This document shows positions 46,917 to 58,547 of a DNA stretch of 64,000 nucleotides, one piece after another. The notes under the pieces are model-generated. The model searched no databases. It was not told the DNA's origin and worked only from the letters and a program-made list of their open reading frames with translations. The stretch is from Sphingopyxis sp. DBS4. GTDB taxonomy: Bacteria > Pseudomonadota > Alphaproteobacteria > Sphingomonadales > Sphingomonadaceae. Made by a program: the position numbers and the translations under genes. The stretch lies in contig NZ_CP102384.1 of assembly GCF_024628865.1 (NCBI RefSeq), forward strand, positions 1,499,001 through 1,563,000. The letters run 5' to 3'. Numbering within the stretch: position 1 is the first letter of the stretch; the number at the start of each line of letters is the position of its first letter.

Positions 46917-48449
46917 ATGTCCGCCAATATCGCCGAAATGGAAGCCCGCCGCGCCGCCGCCGCCCTTGGGGGCGGACAAAAGCGCATCGACGCGCAGCAT
47001 GCCAAAGGCAAGCTGACCGCGCGCGAGCGGCTCGACGTGTTGCTCGATCATGGCTCGTTCGAGGAACTCGACACCTATGTCGAGCATGATTGCGTCGATT
47101 TCGGGATGCAGGATCAGAAAATTCCGGGCGACGGCGTCGTCACCGGATCGGGGACGATCAACGGCCGCCTCGTCTATGTCTTCAGTCAGGATTTCACTGT
47201 CTTCGGCGGCTCGCTGTCGAAGCGTCATGCCGAGAAGATCTGCAAGGTGATGGAAAAGGCGATGCTGGTCGGCGCGCCGGTGATCGGTCTGAACGACAGC
47301 GGCGGCGCGCGCATCCAGGAGGGCGTCGCGTCGCTCGGCGGCTATGCCGACGTGTTCCAGCGCAACGTGCTCGCGAGCGGCGTCGTGCCGCAGATCAGCC
47401 TGATCATGGGGCCGTGCGCGGGCGGCGCGGTCTATTCGCCCGCGATGACCGACTTCATCTTCATGGTGAAGGATTCGAGCTATATGTTCGTCACCGGCCC
47501 CGACGTCGTGAAGACGGTGACCAACGAGGTGGTGACGCAGGAGGAACTCGGCGGCGCGATCACCCACACGACGAAAAGCTCGGTCGCCGATCTGGCGTTC
47601 GAGAACGATATCGAGGCGCTGCTCGCGGCGCGCGATTTCTTCGATTATCTGCCCGAGAACAACCGCAGCGGCGTCCCGGCCCGCCCGACCAGTGATCCCT
47701 ATGACCGCGAGGAAAAGAGCCTCGACACGCTGATCCCGCCGAACGCGAACCAGCCCTATGACATGCACGAGCTGATCAGGAAGACGGTCGACGAGGGCGA
47801 TTTCTTCGAGGTGCAGCCGGCGCATGCGGGCAACATCATCTGCGGTTTCGGCCGCATCGAGGGGCGCACGGTGGGCATTGTCGCCAACCAGCCGCTGGTG
47901 CTTGCGGGCGTGCTCGACATCAATTCGTCGAAGAAGGCGGCGCGCTTCGTGCGCTTCTGCGACGCGTTCGAGATTCCGATCATCACCTTCGTCGACGTCC
48001 CGGGCTTCCTGCCCGGCACCGCGCAGGAATATAACGGCATCATCAAGCATGGAGCAAAGCTGCTCTTCGCCTATGCCGAGGCGACGGTGCCCAAGATTAC
48101 GGTGATCACGCGCAAGGCCTATGGCGGCGCCTATGACGTGATGGCGTCGAAGCATCTGCGCGGCGATCTGAACTATGCCTGGCCGACCGCCGAGATCGCG
48201 GTGATGGGCGCGAAGGGCGCGGTGGAGATCATCTTCCGCAGCGACATCGGCGACCCCGAAAAGATCGCCGAGCGCACCAAGGAATATGAAGACCGTTTCG
48301 CCAACCCGTTCGTCGCGGCGCAGCGCGGCTATATCGACGAGGTGATCTACCCGCACTCGACGCGGCGGCGGATAGCGCTGGGGCTAAGGAAGCTGCGGAA
48401 CAAGCAGTTGGAGAATCCGTGGAAGAAGCACGACAATATTCCGCTTTGA
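46917..48449 (+). CDS. pccB: Propionyl-CoA carboxylase beta subunit (carboxyltransferase)
   Basis: This 510-residue subunit transfers carboxyl from biotin to propionyl-CoA, giving methylmalonyl-CoA. Signatures are [82 protein letters not shown] and GKC-type C-terminal motifs ([40 protein letters not shown]). I start at ATG 46917 ([12 protein letters not shown]), with GGAG 6 nt upstream. It opens the propionate gene array; its alpha partner is at 55922. Confidence 0.95.
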   Translation: MSANIAEMEARRAAAALGGGQKRIDAQHAKGKLTARERLDVLLDHGSFEELDTYVEHDCVDFGMQDQKIPGDGVVTGSGTINGRLVYVFSQDFTVFGGSLSKRHAEKICKVMEKAMLVGAPVIGLNDSGGARIQEGVASLGGYADVFQRNVLASGVVPQISLIMGPCAGGAVYSPAMTDFIFMVKDSSYMFVTGPDVVKTVTNEVVTQEELGGAITHTTKSSVADLAFENDIEALLAARDFFDYLPENNRSGVPARPTSDPYDREEKSLDTLIPPNANQPYDMHELIRKTVDEGDFFEVQPAHAGNIICGFGRIEGRTVGIVANQPLVLAGVLDINSSKKAARFVRFCDAFEIPIITFVDVPGFLPGTAQEYNGIIKHGAKLLFAYAEATVPKITVITRKAYGGAYDVMASKHLRGDLNYAWPTAEIAVMGAKGAVEIIFRSDIGDPEKIAERTKEYEDRFANPFVAAQRGYIDEVIYPHSTRRRIALGLRKLRNKQLENPWKKHDNIPL

Positions 48450-48553
48450 CGCGGTCATGTGACGACCGGCACATCCGATGCGCCGGGCTGGAGGCAAGAG
48501 CAGCAAGCGGCTAGGCTGCCGCGATGGTCTTGATTTTCCAATGAGGTTTGAAA

Positions 48554-49303
48554 ATGCGTAACGCCTTTCTCGCTCTTCTGATGGCTCCGGCCCTGCTGGC
48601 CGCGCCCGCCGCATCGGCGTTCGATCCCGACACGCCGGTCGGGGCGACAAAGGAAGCGTTTCCGGTCGTACTCGGCGATGACGAGGACACAACGATCGAC
48701 GCCGCGTTCCGCGCTGCCTTCGCGCTTCCGAAAGGCGCCAAGGCGGAGGCCGAGCGGATGATCGACGATCGCACCTATCATTTCCGTCCCGTTGCGCTCC
48801 ATCTGCTCGAAGATAATACCGGCGTGCTGCTGAGCGTCGGCGGGCTCGACGAGGCGGGACATAGTGAGGGCGGCCTCAACGCGATCCATTATCTGAAATC
48901 GAGCCCGACGGGCTGGGTGAAGCAGGGCGAATGGATCGACGTCGGCGCGGTCGGCACCGTGGGGAATGGCGCGACGAGCTGGGTCTTTACCAGCCTGCTC
49001 GGCCGCAATCCCTATCTGGTCACCGAAGGCGGCGGCGTGTGGCAGGGCTGCGCGATCGGCTCGGCGGTCGTTACCGAACTGACCCCCGACGGCCCCGTCG
49101 ATCGCGGCGGTTTCACCGATTCGATGAGTTCGGGCGCCGGGATCGGTCAGACCGAACAGAGCTATGACGGGCAGATCGTCGCCGCGGTTCCCGACAAGAG
49201 CTTTACCGTCGCCTACACCGGCACGCGGTCGTTCAAGCAGCAATATGTGCTGAGGGACGGCAAATATGCGCTGGTCGGGAAGGACCAGGTTCCGGGGTGC
49301 TGA
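48554..49303 (+). CDS. Secreted protein of unknown function
   Basis: This 249-residue protein has signal peptide MRNAFLALLMAPALLAAPAASA. The mature chain is rich in Gly, Thr and acidic residues, with VALHLLEDNTGVLLSVGGLDEAGHSEGGLNAIHYLKSSPTGWVKQGEW near the middle. It ends in an aromatic/Cys tail (GKDQVPGC); two cysteines could pair. GAGG lies 7 nt before ATG 48554. It is 104 nt after pccB and 7 nt before the next gene. I recognise no domain. Confidence 0.8.
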   Translation: MRNAFLALLMAPALLAAPAASAFDPDTPVGATKEAFPVVLGDDEDTTIDAAFRAAFALPKGAKAEAERMIDDRTYHFRPVALHLLEDNTGVLLSVGGLDEAGHSEGGLNAIHYLKSSPTGWVKQGEWIDVGAVGTVGNGATSWVFTSLLGRNPYLVTEGGGVWQGCAIGSAVVTELTPDGPVDRGGFTDSMSSGAGIGQTEQSYDGQIVAAVPDKSFTVAYTGTRSFKQQYVLRDGKYALVGKDQVPGC

Positions 49304-49310
49304 GGCGGAT

Positions 49311-49667
49311 ATGGGACGGGCCACGCGACAACGCCGTATCGATGCGCAGGAGCGGTGGCCCGATCTGTATCAATTTCTTGCGGCCTATCCGCATCGGGAT
49401 TGGCCAGATGATAGTGGAACGTCCGAAGCCGCCGTCGATTTGGCCATTTCCGAGCATGGTCTGGAACAGCGCCAATTGCTCGCGCGCCAATGGTGGAATT
49501 GGAATGCCGCCGAAGGAAGCGATGCCGACCCGCGTCCGGCAATCAACGAAGGGTTGGGAGTCGAAGTGGGGTTCGATACGCCAAGGGAAGGACGCGAGTT
49601 CATGAACTCGGTTTATGACAAGCTGATCGTGTCGATCAGACAGGAAGTGAAGGATTGGAAGCCGTGA
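49311..49667 (+). CDS. Small protein resembling CdiI-type contact-dependent-inhibition immunity proteins
   Basis: This 118-residue cytosolic protein has the pattern ERWPDLYQFLAAYPHRDWPDDSGTSEAAVDLAIS near its N-terminus. That resembles the 'PELxQFLGxYFHxDW' opening of the CdiI-like immunity family. The rest (GLGVEVGFDTPREGREFMNSVYDKLIVSIRQEVKDW) fits its helical C-terminus. ATG 49311 follows GAGG. It overlaps the epimerase start by 4 nt. No CdiA toxin or CdiB is nearby. Family assignment is tentative. Confidence 0.55.
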   Translation: MGRATRQRRIDAQERWPDLYQFLAAYPHRDWPDDSGTSEAAVDLAISEHGLEQRQLLARQWWNWNAAEGSDADPRPAINEGLGVEVGFDTPREGREFMNSVYDKLIVSIRQEVKDWKP

Positions 49668-50104
49668 AACTGGGCCGCCTCAACCATATCGGCATTGCAA
49701 CGCCATCGATCGCCGACAGCATCGTCTTTTACCGCGACGTAATGGGCGCGACGAAGATTCACGAGCCGTTCGATCTGCCCGATCAGGGCGTCAAAGTGTG
49801 CTTCGTCGACACGCCGGGCGCCGATGGCGCGCTGAACGGGACCCAGATCGAACTGGTCGAGCCGCTGCCGGGCAACACGTCGATAGCGGGCTTTCTCGAA
49901 AAGAACCCGGCGGGGGGGCAGCATCATATGTGCTATGAAGTGCCCGACATCCATGCCGCCAAGGCGGAGTTCGAGGGGCAAGGAAAGCGCGTGCTGGGCG
50001 AACCGCGGATCGGGGCGCATGGGACGCTGATCTTCTTCGTCCATCCGCGCGACATGGGCGGGGTGCTGACCGAGATCATGGAGACGCCGAAGGAGGCGCA
50101 CTGA
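49664..50104 (+). CDS. mce: Methylmalonyl-CoA epimerase
   Basis: This 146-residue glyoxalase-fold enzyme interconverts (S)- and (R)-methylmalonyl-CoA. Metal ligands are visible in LNHIGIATPSI (His), GGQHHMCYEVPD (His) and VLTEIMETPKE (Glu). I start at GTG 49664, overlapping the previous stop as GTGA; the TTG at 49655 also opens the frame. It sits between the carboxylase and mutase genes, in pathway order. Confidence 0.94.
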   Translation: MKLGRLNHIGIATPSIADSIVFYRDVMGATKIHEPFDLPDQGVKVCFVDTPGADGALNGTQIELVEPLPGNTSIAGFLEKNPAGGQHHMCYEVPDIHAAKAEFEGQGKRVLGEPRIGAHGTLIFFVHPRDMGGVLTEIMETPKEAH

Positions 50105-50111
50105 GTTTTCG

Positions 50112-50275
50112 TTCCTCCCCCTTGCGGGGGAGGAAAGTGGAGGTTGGGGACTTGTCCCCTACCGGAACTTGGAGAGGGGTTGGTTGGCGAGCCTGCGGCT
50201 CGCGACCCCTCTCCCAGCTACGACTAGCCAGCAAGCTGGCAAGTCTTCGCATCCCTCTCCCGCAAGGGGAGAGGG
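50112..50275. repeat. Intergenic palindromic repeat, type D (composite)
   Basis: Outer arms TCCTCCCCCTTGCGGGGGAGGA and CCCTCTCCCGCAAGGGGAGAGG flank inner pairs including GAGAGGGGTTGGTTGGCGAGCC.../...GCCAGCAAGCTGGC. The outer layout matches that of the element at 46671. It fills the gap between mce and the mutase gene and contains no gene. Confidence 0.75.
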
Positions 50276-50296
50276 GAATGAGGTTGAGATACGATT

Positions 50297-52440
<2,144 letters not shown>

Positions 52441-52444
<4 letters not shown>

Positions 52445-52806
52445 GCGATGATATCGACGAGGGGAAGGTTGCGGTTGTGCCTGAACTCCACGACAGCTCG
52501 GCCTATCTCTATGATTATTTCAAGCATCTGACCTCGCTGTCGATCCTGACGCTCGGCGGGGTGCTCGCGATCTCGACAGCGGCTGGCGAGGCCAAGGCTT
52601 CCAAGGAGTCGATGATCGCCGTCGTTGCGCTGGTCGGCATCGCCGCGTTGCTCGCCTTCAGCGGGACGAGTGAAATTGTCCGCCAGAAGGCGACGGGAGA
52701 GATCAAGGCCAAATGGCTGACCTTCTATCGCGTGGGCGCTCCGATCGCGCTGTCGCTTGGCGTTGGCGCATTTCTCTATCTTTTCCTGAAAGGCCTTCCC
52801 GCATGA
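52441..52806 (+). CDS. Small membrane protein, three predicted helices
   Basis: This 121-residue protein has an acidic cytosolic N-terminus ([20 protein letters not shown]). Hydrophobic segments are [36 protein letters not shown] and [22 protein letters not shown] 52441 overlaps the mutase stop and its own stop overlaps metY, both by 4 nt, so it is a fixed part of the operon. I recognise no family. Confidence 0.8.
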
Positions 52807-54083
52807 CCGGACAAAAGCCCGAAACGCTGACCATCCACGCCGGGACCGCGCCCGATCCGACGACCAAGGCGCGGATCACCCCGATCTATCAGACCTCCTC
52901 CTATGTCTTCGACAGCGTCGAACATGCCTCGCGCCTGTTCAATCTGGAAGAGTTCGGGAATATCTACACCCGGATCATGAACCCGACCAACGGCGCGCTC
53001 GAAGGCAAAATCGCGGCGCTGGAGGGCGGGCAGGCGGCGCTGGCGGTGGCGTCGGGCCACGCTGCGCAGTTCCTCGCGTTTCACACGCTGATGGAACCGG
53101 GCTGCGAGATCGTCGCGGCGCGCAAGCTCTATGGCGGGTCGCAGAACCAGCTCGGCCAGAGCTTTCGCAAGATGGCGTGGACGACGCATTTCGTCGATGC
53201 CGACGACGCGAGCAATGTCGCCGCCGCGATCACCGATCAGACGCGCGCGGTGTTCATCGAAAGCCTCGCGAACCCCGGCGGGGTCGTGCAGGATATCGAG
53301 GCGATCGCGAAGGTCGCGCACGACGCGGGCGTGCCGCTGATCGTCGACAACACGATGGCGACCCCGATGCTGTGCCGCCCGATCGAGCATGGCGCCGACA
53401 TCGTGGTGCATTCGACGACCAAATTTTTGAACGGCCACGGCAATGCGATCGGCGGGGTGATCGTCGATGCAGGATCGTTCGATTGGGCGAAGGGCGGCAA
53501 ATATCCGACGCTGAGCGAACCCAATGCCTCCTATCACGGGCTCAAATTTACCGAGGCGTTCGGGCCGCTCGCCTTCATCCTCGCCGCGCGCACGCTCGGT
53601 CTGCGCGATCTCGGGCCGGCGCTCGCGCCGATGAACGCGTTCCTCGCGTTGACGGGCATGGAGACGCTGGCGCTGCGCATGGACCGGCATTGCGACAATG
53701 CGCTGGCGCTTGCGAAATGGCTGCGCGCGCACCCGAAGGTCGATTGGGTTTCCTATGCCGGGCTGGAGGACGATCCCTATCATGCGCTCGCCAAACGCTA
53801 TCTCGGCGGCCGCGGCGGCGCGGTGTTCACTTTCGGGCTCAAGGGCGGCTACGACGCTGGGGTCAAGCTCGTCTCGTCGGTCAAGCTGTTCAGTCATCTC
53901 GCCAACCTCGGCGACACACGCTCGCTGATCATCCACCCCGCCTCGACGACGCACAGCCAGTTGTCCGAGGCCGATCTGATCGAAACCGGCGCCGGCCCCG
54001 ACGTGGTGCGCGTGTCGGTGGGCATCGAACATATCGACGACATCATCGCCGATCTGGCGCAGGCGCTGGAGGCGACCGCGTGA
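52803..54083 (+). CDS. metY: O-acetylhomoserine sulfhydrylase (aminocarboxypropyltransferase)
   Basis: This 426-residue Cys/Met-metabolism PLP enzyme makes homocysteine from O-acetylhomoserine and sulfide. Signatures are ETLTIHAGTAPDPTTKARITPIYQTSSYVFDS, YTRIMNPTNGALEGKIAALEGG, GGSQNQLGQSFRKM, VDNTMATPMLCRPIEHGADIVVHSTTKFLNGHG (PLP Lys in STTKFL) and LGDTRSLIIHPASTTHSQLSE. ATG 52803 overlaps the previous stop by 4 nt. The GTGA at its end starts the next gene. Confidence 0.94.
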   Translation: MTGQKPETLTIHAGTAPDPTTKARITPIYQTSSYVFDSVEHASRLFNLEEFGNIYTRIMNPTNGALEGKIAALEGGQAALAVASGHAAQFLAFHTLMEPGCEIVAARKLYGGSQNQLGQSFRKMAWTTHFVDADDASNVAAAITDQTRAVFIESLANPGGVVQDIEAIAKVAHDAGVPLIVDNTMATPMLCRPIEHGADIVVHSTTKFLNGHGNAIGGVIVDAGSFDWAKGGKYPTLSEPNASYHGLKFTEAFGPLAFILAARTLGLRDLGPALAPMNAFLALTGMETLALRMDRHCDNALALAKWLRAHPKVDWVSYAGLEDDPYHALAKRYLGGRGGAVFTFGLKGGYDAGVKLVSSVKLFSHLANLGDTRSLIIHPASTTHSQLSEADLIETGAGPDVVRVSVGIEHIDDIIADLAQALEATA

Positions 54084-54523
54084 GCGTGCGTTCGGCCCTC
54101 GTGGCGCTGGCGATCCTCGCCGCCGCGTCGCCCGCACTTGCGAAGGACGCGGGGCAGCCGAGCGAATATCGTCCGGGCGTCACGGTCGAACGGCTCTACA
54201 CGCAGCAGCTCGACGACGTCTATTACACGACCTGGTTCGGCCGCCTCGAAAAGTCCGACAGCGGCTGGCGCGACGTCTATGTCGAGACGGCCGAGAAATA
54301 TGTGAACAAGGGGCTGATCAGCTTCAACTGCGCTGAGGCGAAGGCGGACATCGGCCTCATTCTCTATGACGTCGGAACCTACGGCGATGCGGCCAACCGG
54401 CGTGTCGTGCGTGTTCGCTTCGCCGACCGCAAGGCGTGGGCCGGGGAAAGGTTCGAACCGCTCTACGGCGAAACCCCGCCCTATCAACTCTATCTCGCGG
54501 CGCGCCAGCGCTTCTGCAAATGA
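54080..54523 (+). CDS. Secreted protein of unknown function
   Basis: This 147-residue protein has signal peptide [21 protein letters not shown], then [56 protein letters not shown] and two cysteines ([15 protein letters not shown]). GTG 54080 overlaps the metY stop and its stop overlaps ATG 54520. No domain is recognised; its place between metY and bioB is its only context. Confidence 0.8.
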   Translation: MSVRSALVALAILAAASPALAKDAGQPSEYRPGVTVERLYTQQLDDVYYTTWFGRLEKSDSGWRDVYVETAEKYVNKGLISFNCAEAKADIGLILYDVGTYGDAANRRVVRVRFADRKAWAGERFEPLYGETPPYQLYLAARQRFCK

Positions 54524-54537
54524 CGAAGGGACCGAGC

Positions 54538-55554
54538 ATGAACTTTGCCATCGATGACGAGGCGCCGCGCACCGACTGGACGCGCGAAGAGATCGCCGCG
54601 CTGTTCGACCTGCCGTTCGACGAACTGATGTGGGAGGCGCAGGGCGTCCACCGCCGCCATCATGCGCGCGGCGAGGTGCAGCTTTGCACCCTGCTGTCGA
54701 TCAAGACTGGCGGCTGCGCCGAGGACTGCGGCTATTGCTCGCAGTCGGCGCATGCCGAGACGGGACTCAAGGCGACCAAGCTGATGGACGTGCGCGCGGT
54801 GCTGCAGGCGGCGGCCGAGGCGAAGGATGCAGGCTCGCAGCGTTTCTGCATGGGCGCGGCGTGGCGCAACCCCAAGGATCGCGACATGCCCGCGATCGTC
54901 GAGATGATCGAGGGCGTGCGCCAGATGGGCATGGAAACCTGCATGACGCTTGGGATGCTGACGAAGGAGCAGGCGCAGACGCTCGCGGTGGCGGGGCTCG
55001 ATTATTATAACCACAATATCGACACGAGCCCGGAGAATTACGCGAACATCATCTCGACGCGCACCTTTCAGGATCGGCTCGACACGCTGGAGGAAGTGCG
55101 CAACGCGGGCATCAATGTCTGTTCGGGCGGGATCGTCGGCATGGGTGAGACGCGCGCCGACCGCGTCGGCTTCGTCCACGCGCTCGCAACGCTCGAACGC
55201 CATCCCGAAAGCGTACCAGTCAACGCGCTGATCCCGATCAAGGGCACCGTGCTCGGCGACATGCTCGCCGACACGCCGCTGGCGCAGGTCGACGACATCG
55301 AATTCGTCCGCACCGTCGCGGTCGCGCGCATCACCATGCCGAAATCGATGGTCCGCCTGTCGGCGGGGCGCGAGAGCATGTCGGAAGCGACGCAGGCGCT
55401 TTGCTTCATGGCGGGCGCGAACAGCATCTTCACCGGCGACAAGCTGCTCACCACCGGCAACCGCGGCGACAGCGCCGACGCGGCGCTGTTCGCGAAGCTG
55501 GGGATCGTGCCGATGGTGAGTGAAGAGCCGATGCGGATGGAGGCGGCGGAGTGA
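54538..55554 (+). CDS. bioB: Biotin synthase
   Basis: This 338-residue radical SAM enzyme inserts sulfur into dethiobiotin. The cluster motif [12 protein letters not shown] has Cys60, Cys64 and Cys67. Other motifs are [73 protein letters not shown] and LPNHGD-like [14 protein letters not shown] start at ATG 54538, where GAAGGGA lies 7 nt upstream; ATG 54520, coupled to the previous stop, is an alternative. It sits inside the propionyl-CoA array, one gene before biotin-carrying pccA. No other bio genes are in the window. Confidence 0.95.
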   Translation: MNFAIDDEAPRTDWTREEIAALFDLPFDELMWEAQGVHRRHHARGEVQLCTLLSIKTGGCAEDCGYCSQSAHAETGLKATKLMDVRAVLQAAAEAKDAGSQRFCMGAAWRNPKDRDMPAIVEMIEGVRQMGMETCMTLGMLTKEQAQTLAVAGLDYYNHNIDTSPENYANIISTRTFQDRLDTLEEVRNAGINVCSGGIVGMGETRADRVGFVHALATLERHPESVPVNALIPIKGTVLGDMLADTPLAQVDDIEFVRTVAVARITMPKSMVRLSAGRESMSEATQALCFMAGANSIFTGDKLLTTGNRGDSADAALFAKLGIVPMVSEEPMRMEAAE

Positions 55555-55922
55555 AAAATCTCAGGGTGTTGTGGCTTGCGGCGTTGGTCGCCGGAAATTT
55601 GTCGGCGGCGGAAGCGGTGGCATGTATCCCAACATCATTGGAAACGACCAGGAAGTTCAGCGACGTTATCGTCGAGGGCACTTTCATCGTTGACTCCAAG
55701 GTCCGCGGCGAAGGCCATATCGTGCCGGCGAGGACGCTAAAGGGCGCCCGCAAGAAGACGTACCCTGTTCGCTGGAACCCGGACATTTTGCCCGAAAGTC
55801 TTCCCGATTGCGGGGTGGAAATTCCCGCATCCGGCTTGTTCGAGGGCCTTAGCTTAAAAAAGCGGGAGGATGGCACGTACCAACTCACCGGTAGATGGCA
55901 GCCCGCAAAGAAAGATAACTGA
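55551..55922 (+). CDS. Secreted protein of unknown function
   Basis: This 123-residue protein has signal peptide [24 protein letters not shown], with Cys in ACIPTS and LPDCGV likely paired. A beta-rich domain follows ([39 protein letters not shown]). GTG 55551 overlaps the bioB stop and its TGA overlaps the pccA ATG (TGATG). It is somewhat less GC-rich than its neighbours. No function is assigned. Confidence 0.78.
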   Translation: MKNLRVLWLAALVAGNLSAAEAVACIPTSLETTRKFSDVIVEGTFIVDSKVRGEGHIVPARTLKGARKKTYPVRWNPDILPESLPDCGVEIPASGLFEGLSLKKREDGTYQLTGRWQPAKKDN

Positions 55923-57943
55923 TGTTCAAGAAAGTCCTGATCGCCAATCGCGGCGAAATCGCTTGCCGCGTCATCAAGACCGCGCGCCGCATGGGCATCG
56001 CGACCGTTGCCGTCTATTCGGACGCCGACGCGCGCGCGCCCTTCGTGCGGATGGCCGACGAAGCGGTGTATATCGGGCCGTCGCCCGCGTCCGAATCCTA
56101 TCTGATCGCCGACAGGATCATCGAAGCCTGCAAGGCGACGGGCGCCGAGGCGGTGCACCCGGGCTATGGCTTCCTGTCGGAGCGCACCAGCTTCGCAGAG
56201 GCGCTGGCCAAGGAAAATATCGCCTTCATCGGCCCGCCGGTGAACGCGATCGCCGCGATGGGCGACAAGATCGAGTCGAAGAAGCTCGCCAAGGAAGCGG
56301 GCGTCAACGTCGTCCCCGGCTTCGTCGGCGAAATCCGCGACACCGAGCATGCGGTCGAGATTTCGAACGAGATCGGCTATCCGGTGATGATGAAGGCGTC
56401 GGCGGGCGGCGGCGGCAAGGGGATGCGCCTTGCTTATGACGAGAAGGACGTCCGCGAGGGGTTCGAGAGCGTCAAGCGCGAAGGGCTGAACAGCTTCGGC
56501 GACGACCGCGTCTTCATCGAGAAGTTCATCCTCAACCCGCGCCATATCGAAATCCAGATCCTCGGCGACCAGCACGGTAACATCCTCTATTTGAACGAGC
56601 GCGAATGCTCGATCCAGCGCCGCCACCAGAAGGTGGTCGAGGAAGCGCCGTCGCCCTTCGTCACCGAAAAGATGCGCAAGGCGATGGGCGAGCAGTGCGT
56701 CGCGCTGTCGAAGGCGGTCGGCTATTACAGCGCGGGCACGGTCGAACTGATCGTCTCGGGCGCCGATCCGACGGGCGAGAGCTTCTATTTCCTCGAAATG
56801 AACACGCGGCTTCAGGTCGAGCATCCGGTGACCGAAGCGATCACCGGCATCGACCTGGTCGAACAGATGATCCGCGTCGCGGCGGGCGAGAAGCTCTCGA
56901 TGACGCAGGATGACGTCAAGATCGACGGCTGGGCGATCGAGAACCGCGTCTATGCCGAAGACCCCTATCGCGGCTTCCTGCCCTCGACCGGGCGGCTGAC
57001 GCGCTACAAGCCGCCGGTGCCGGGCTGGACCGACGACGGCGAGGAGAACGGCCGTCGCGGCATTGACGGCGTGCGCGTCGACGACGGCGTCTATGACGGT
57101 GGCGAGGTGTCGATCTTCTACGACCCGATGATCGCCAAGCTGATCACCTGGGGCAAGACGCGCGACGAGGCGGCCGACCTGCAGGTGGCGGCGCTCGACC
57201 GCTTCGAACTCGAAGGGCTCGGCCATAACATCGATTTCGTCTCGGCGATCATGCAGCATCCGCGCTTCCGCTCGGGCGAGCTGACGACGGGCTTCATCGC
57301 CGAGGAATATCCGGAAGGCTTCCACGGCGCGCCGACCGACGAAGCGGTGACGCGCGCGCTCGCGGCGATCGCGGGCTTCATGGCGAGTGCCGAGGCCGAC
57401 CGCGCGCGGCGCACCGACGGCCAGCTCGGCGACCGGCTCAACCCGCCCGCCAAATGGCAGGTGACGATCGGCGGCGCGAACCACAAGGTCAAGATCGGCC
57501 ACAAGCATATCAAGGTCGATGGCGAAAAGATCGACATCGCGCTCGAATATACGCCGGGCGACCGGCTGGTGGTCGCGGAGATCGACGGTAGCGAACTGGC
57601 GGTGAAGGTGGCGAAGACGCGCACCGGCTGGCGGATGACGACGCGCGGGGCCATTCACGACGTGCGCGTGCTGCCGTGGCACGTCGCGCCGCTCGCGTCG
57701 CACATGATCGAGAAGGTGCCGCCCGATCTGTCGAAGTTCCTCATCTGCCCGATGCCGGGGCTACTCGTCGCGCTGCACGTCGGCGAAGGCGACGCGGTCG
57801 AGGCGGGGCAGCCGCTCGCGACGGTCGAGGCGATGAAGATGGAGAATATCCTCCGCGCCGAAAAGACCGGCGTGGTGAAGACGGTCAACGCTGCGCAGGG
57901 TGATAGTCTCGCGGTCGACGCGGTGATTTTGGAGATGGAATAA
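55922..57943 (+). CDS. pccA: Propionyl-CoA (acetyl-CoA) carboxylase alpha subunit, biotin-containing
   Basis: This 673-residue protein combines biotin carboxylase and carrier. It has FKKVLIANRGEIACRVIKTARRMG, HPGYGFLSERTSFAEAL, the ATP-grasp loop MMKASAGGGGKGMRLAYDEKD (about 155-175), EFIL/HIEIQILGDQHGNILYLNERECSIQRRHQKVVEEAPSP, and FLEMNTRLQVEHPVTEAITG. The PCC-type linker domain follows, ending in a BCCP domain with biotin Lys639 in VEAMKMENILRAEK. It starts at ATG 55922, sharing one base with the previous stop. It pairs with pccB at 46917. Confidence 0.96.
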   Translation: MFKKVLIANRGEIACRVIKTARRMGIATVAVYSDADARAPFVRMADEAVYIGPSPASESYLIADRIIEACKATGAEAVHPGYGFLSERTSFAEALAKENIAFIGPPVNAIAAMGDKIESKKLAKEAGVNVVPGFVGEIRDTEHAVEISNEIGYPVMMKASAGGGGKGMRLAYDEKDVREGFESVKREGLNSFGDDRVFIEKFILNPRHIEIQILGDQHGNILYLNERECSIQRRHQKVVEEAPSPFVTEKMRKAMGEQCVALSKAVGYYSAGTVELIVSGADPTGESFYFLEMNTRLQVEHPVTEAITGIDLVEQMIRVAAGEKLSMTQDDVKIDGWAIENRVYAEDPYRGFLPSTGRLTRYKPPVPGWTDDGEENGRRGIDGVRVDDGVYDGGEVSIFYDPMIAKLITWGKTRDEAADLQVAALDRFELEGLGHNIDFVSAIMQHPRFRSGELTTGFIAEEYPEGFHGAPTDEAVTRALAAIAGFMASAEADRARRTDGQLGDRLNPPAKWQVTIGGANHKVKIGHKHIKVDGEKIDIALEYTPGDRLVVAEIDGSELAVKVAKTRTGWRMTTRGAIHDVRVLPWHVAPLASHMIEKVPPDLSKFLICPMPGLLVALHVGEGDAVEAGQPLATVEAMKMENILRAEKTGVVKTVNAAQGDSLAVDAVILEME

Positions 57944-57951
57944 CCCACTTT

Positions 57952-58024
57952 CGTCATTCCCGCGCAGGCGGGAATCCAGCTAAGGCAGTGAGGAAGCTGG
58001 ATTCCCGCCTGCGCGGGAATGACG
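57952..58024. repeat. Intergenic palindromic repeat, type B
   Basis: Perfect 30-nt inverted arms (57952-57981 and 57995-58024; core TCATTCCCGCGCAGGCGGG) with a 13-nt loop start 9 nt after the pccA stop and end 10 nt before the CsaA-like start. It may terminate the propionate array. Confidence 0.9.
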
Positions 58025-58034
58025 GAGAGTTGGA

Positions 58035-58406
58035 ATGCACCTGAATCACGACGCCGCAGCCCCCGCTGCGGACCCCATCGCCTTCGACGATTTCCTCCGC
58101 GTCGACATCCGCATCGGCACGATCGTCGAGGCCGAACTCTTTCCCGAGGCGCGCAAGCCGGCGTTCAAGCTGAAGATCGACTTCGGCCCGGCGATCGGCG
58201 TGAAGAAGAGCAGTGCGCAGATCGTCGCGCGCTATGGCCTCGAAGACTTGCCGGGGCGGCAGGTCGCAGCGGTGGTCAATTTCCCGCCGCGCCAGATCGG
58301 CAAGTTCATGTCCGAGGTGCTGACGCTCGGCTTCGCGGACGAGGCGGGCGAGGTGATCCTCTTCGCGCCCGACCGTGCGGTGCCGAACGGATCGCGATTA
58401 TTCTGA
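58035..58406 (+). CDS. CsaA-like tRNA-binding-domain protein
   Basis: This 123-residue OB-fold protein has FDDFLRVDIRIGTIVEAELFPEARKPAFKLKIDFGPAIGVKKSSAQIVARYGLEDLPGRQVAAVVNFPPRQIGKFMSEVLTLGF. That is close to CsaA and the C-terminal tRNA-binding domain of MetRS/Trbp111. CsaA is described as a secretion-related chaperone. ATG 58035 follows GGAGAG. It stands alone between two repeats. Confidence 0.88.
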   Translation: MHLNHDAAAPAADPIAFDDFLRVDIRIGTIVEAELFPEARKPAFKLKIDFGPAIGVKKSSAQIVARYGLEDLPGRQVAAVVNFPPRQIGKFMSEVLTLGFADEAGEVILFAPDRAVPNGSRLF

Positions 58407-58446
58407 ATCGTGATTGGGTTAGGCTGAAACGCCACCGTCCTTATCT

Positions 58447-58524
58447 CGTCATCCCGGCGAAGGCCGGGATCCCACCGTCTCGATCTGACGCACCGGCGAG
58501 ATCCCGGCCTTCGCCGGGATGACG
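58447..58524. repeat. Intergenic palindromic repeat, type A
   Basis: Arms starting CGTCATCCCGGCGAAGGCC and ending GGCCTTCGCCGGGATGACG lie between the convergent CsaA-like and peptide transporter genes. Confidence 0.9.
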
Positions 58525-58547
58525 ACTCAGGCAAAAACGATCAGGCT

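Noticed and set aside
49311..49667. A complete contact-dependent inhibition or toxin-antitoxin system
   Set aside because: Neighbouring genes are a secreted unknown and methylmalonyl-CoA epimerase. No toxin, filamentous haemagglutinin-like or TpsB gene is found.
55448..57703. 751-residue minus-strand frame opposite pccA
   Set aside because: It is a shadow of the biotin carboxylase subunit with no recognisable motif. The similar frames opposite the mutase (50159-52414) and ilvD (9317-10912) were rejected for the same reason.
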